Of a stretch of 64,000 bases of DNA, positions 62,656-64,000 are shown one piece after another; position 1 is the first letter of the stretch, and each line of letters begins with the position of its first letter. A program made the translations under genes and the position numbers. Source of the DNA: Amyelois transitella (Eukaryota > Arthropoda > Insecta > Lepidoptera > Pyralidae); assembly GCF_032362555.1 (NCBI RefSeq), contig NC_083535.1, positions 9,734,001 through 9,798,000 of the forward strand, written 5' to 3'. The notes below the pieces were generated by a model. That model saw only the letters and a program-made list of their open reading frames with translations, did no database searches and was not told the DNA's origin.

Positions 62656-64000
62656 GTAAGGACAAAGTTATGTTAATGCTCTCCCCATGTCACCGGGTTC
62701 CACCTATGTACCTGGCACTTGAAGGTGCGTTGCATGGCTATTTTTATGTTATGTTGAGAGCTACCAAGAATTAAGTTTTTAATGTTTTCTGTTATGATGT
62801 TTATTTGTGACGCTTTGTTCAGTCCTATTCAACTAACGTAAATAAATAATTCTCGCCTTCCTAAGCTATGAAATGCTTGTCTATTGTACGTGTTTTCGAA
62901 AGCTTATTAGTTCGTAGGCTTCATAATATAATTTATGTCGATTTTAATTTTACGTAATAAGTATCTATTTTACTTTTGCGCTTTTTAAATGTTTATGTCG
63001 TCGCTAACTTCTGTTCATAGTAACTGGTATTAAATGTATGTAAATATTTGTAAAGTTGAAGCTCTCATTCTTAAAAAGTCCTTTTCTTGTACTTACTAAA
63101 ATAGAATAAATATATCCATGAAAGACAATTTTTAACCGAATATCATCAAGGGGATGATGATAATGATAGATCTTTATTTGTTTTATTATACATAGTACAA
63201 AAAAGATAAATGAAAGAGTATGTTTTTAACACAAAGTTAACATTTTAATAAATAGGTCCATGCTTTTATCACCATTTTACTTTTCCTGACCAAATTTCAT
63301 TATGAGACTTATAGGGTCATCTGCATGAGAGCAAATGTAGTTAATAAGTAAATACCAATATATAAGTAAATACAAATATATACAGCTCACACAGATAAGC
63401 AAGTCCTGAAGTATGATCAAAGACATTTTTTTATTTCTTCTTTCTAATGCAATAAAAATATTTTTAATCATAAATACATACACATCCCACCAGACCAGTT
63501 AATGTAATATGGAACATATTACACAAAGAATTAACTAAAGATTGAACCAAAGTCAATATTGGCGATGTTAACAGATGAACTTAACTCAGCTTGCATCACC
63601 ATCATTTAAAGGCCTGAATGTGCATGTTTTGTTGTGGCATTATCCATCACCATTAGTCAAAAGTTTAGACTCAAAACTAATGTTTGTAGCTCCAGATTAG
63701 AGTAATTTATGAATAGCCATATCATCATCACAAGCCAATTTTTTCAACCCATTTATAAAGATATAATCATATCATCAGCGCCGCGTGGTTCCCGGCACGA
63801 ATACAAAAAAGAATAGGATCACTCCATGTCTTTCCCATGGATGTCGTAAAAGGCGACTAAGGGATAGGCTAACAAACTTGGGATTCTTTTTTAGGCGATG
63901 GGTTAGCAACCTGTCACTATTTGAATCTCAATTCTATCATTAAGCCAAAAAGCTGAACGTGGCCATTCAGTCTTTTAAAGACTGATTGGCTCTGTCTACC
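62656..64000. other. Right end of window, no gene recognised
   Basis: AT-rich DNA, possibly intron 1 of a divergent gene. A copy of the abundant short repeat begins at about 63776 and is cut by the window end. The small minus-strand frame at 63277-63483 is hydrophobic and AT-driven, without support. Confidence 0.5.
63776..64000 (+). repeat. Abundant short interspersed repeat, cut by window end
   Basis: Forward copy from GCCGCGTGGTTCCCGGCACG to TGGCTCTGTCTACC at the last base. Confidence 0.93.

Overview
The window looks like nuclear genomic DNA of a lepidopteran (moth-type) insect. The reasons are AT-rich sequence, multi-exon genes with GT..AG introns, dense short interspersed repeats with TATG/TACA-type tails that I recognise from moth genomes, and a decayed piggyBac element in a TTAA site. 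There are no bacterial or viral features, CRISPR arrays or rRNA genes. All four genes I can reconstruct lie on the minus strand. Intron boundaries were read by hand, and codon phases agree across every junction.

Layout. (1) 1755-12235, minus: 5' and central part of Unr/CSDE1, a multi-cold-shock-domain RNA-binding translation regulator. Eleven coding exons (about 628 residues) are present; the C-terminal exons lie beyond position 1. A probable first non-coding exon and promoter sit near 12981-13050. (2) 14169-18484, minus: a six-exon, 307-residue trypsin-fold protein with an N-terminal membrane segment. The catalytic His, Asp and Ser are all replaced, so it is a membrane-anchored pseudoprotease (serine protease homolog). 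(3) 18888-52249, minus: a complete ten-exon bestrophin chloride channel (672 residues) with introns of up to 12 kb. Its stop lies only about 400 bases upstream of the pseudoprotease start. (4) 58211-61935, minus: a complete three-exon UBE2K (E2-25K) ubiquitin-conjugating enzyme with C-terminal UBA domain (199 residues). A possible first exon of a divergent plus-strand gene lies at 62635-62655.

The rest is intronic or intergenic and rich in mobile-element debris. One short repeat family (core CGTGTGGTTCCCGGCAC) has at least sixteen copies or fragments. Other families are a CACGCCTCTTTCCCGG family, a tRNA-derived SINE, a GCCCGCGACTTCGTCCGCG family, an internally deleted and frameshifted piggyBac (29954-31273), a TA-flanked inverted-repeat element carrying a PHD-like zinc finger ORF (44202-45358), and a GC-rich foldback element (54329-54688).

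The genes have unrelated housekeeping or membrane roles and do not form a pathway. The observations most worth a second look are the triad-less membrane pseudoprotease, a decayed partial duplication of an Unr exon, an unexplained coding-like segment in an Unr intron, and two long hairpins.
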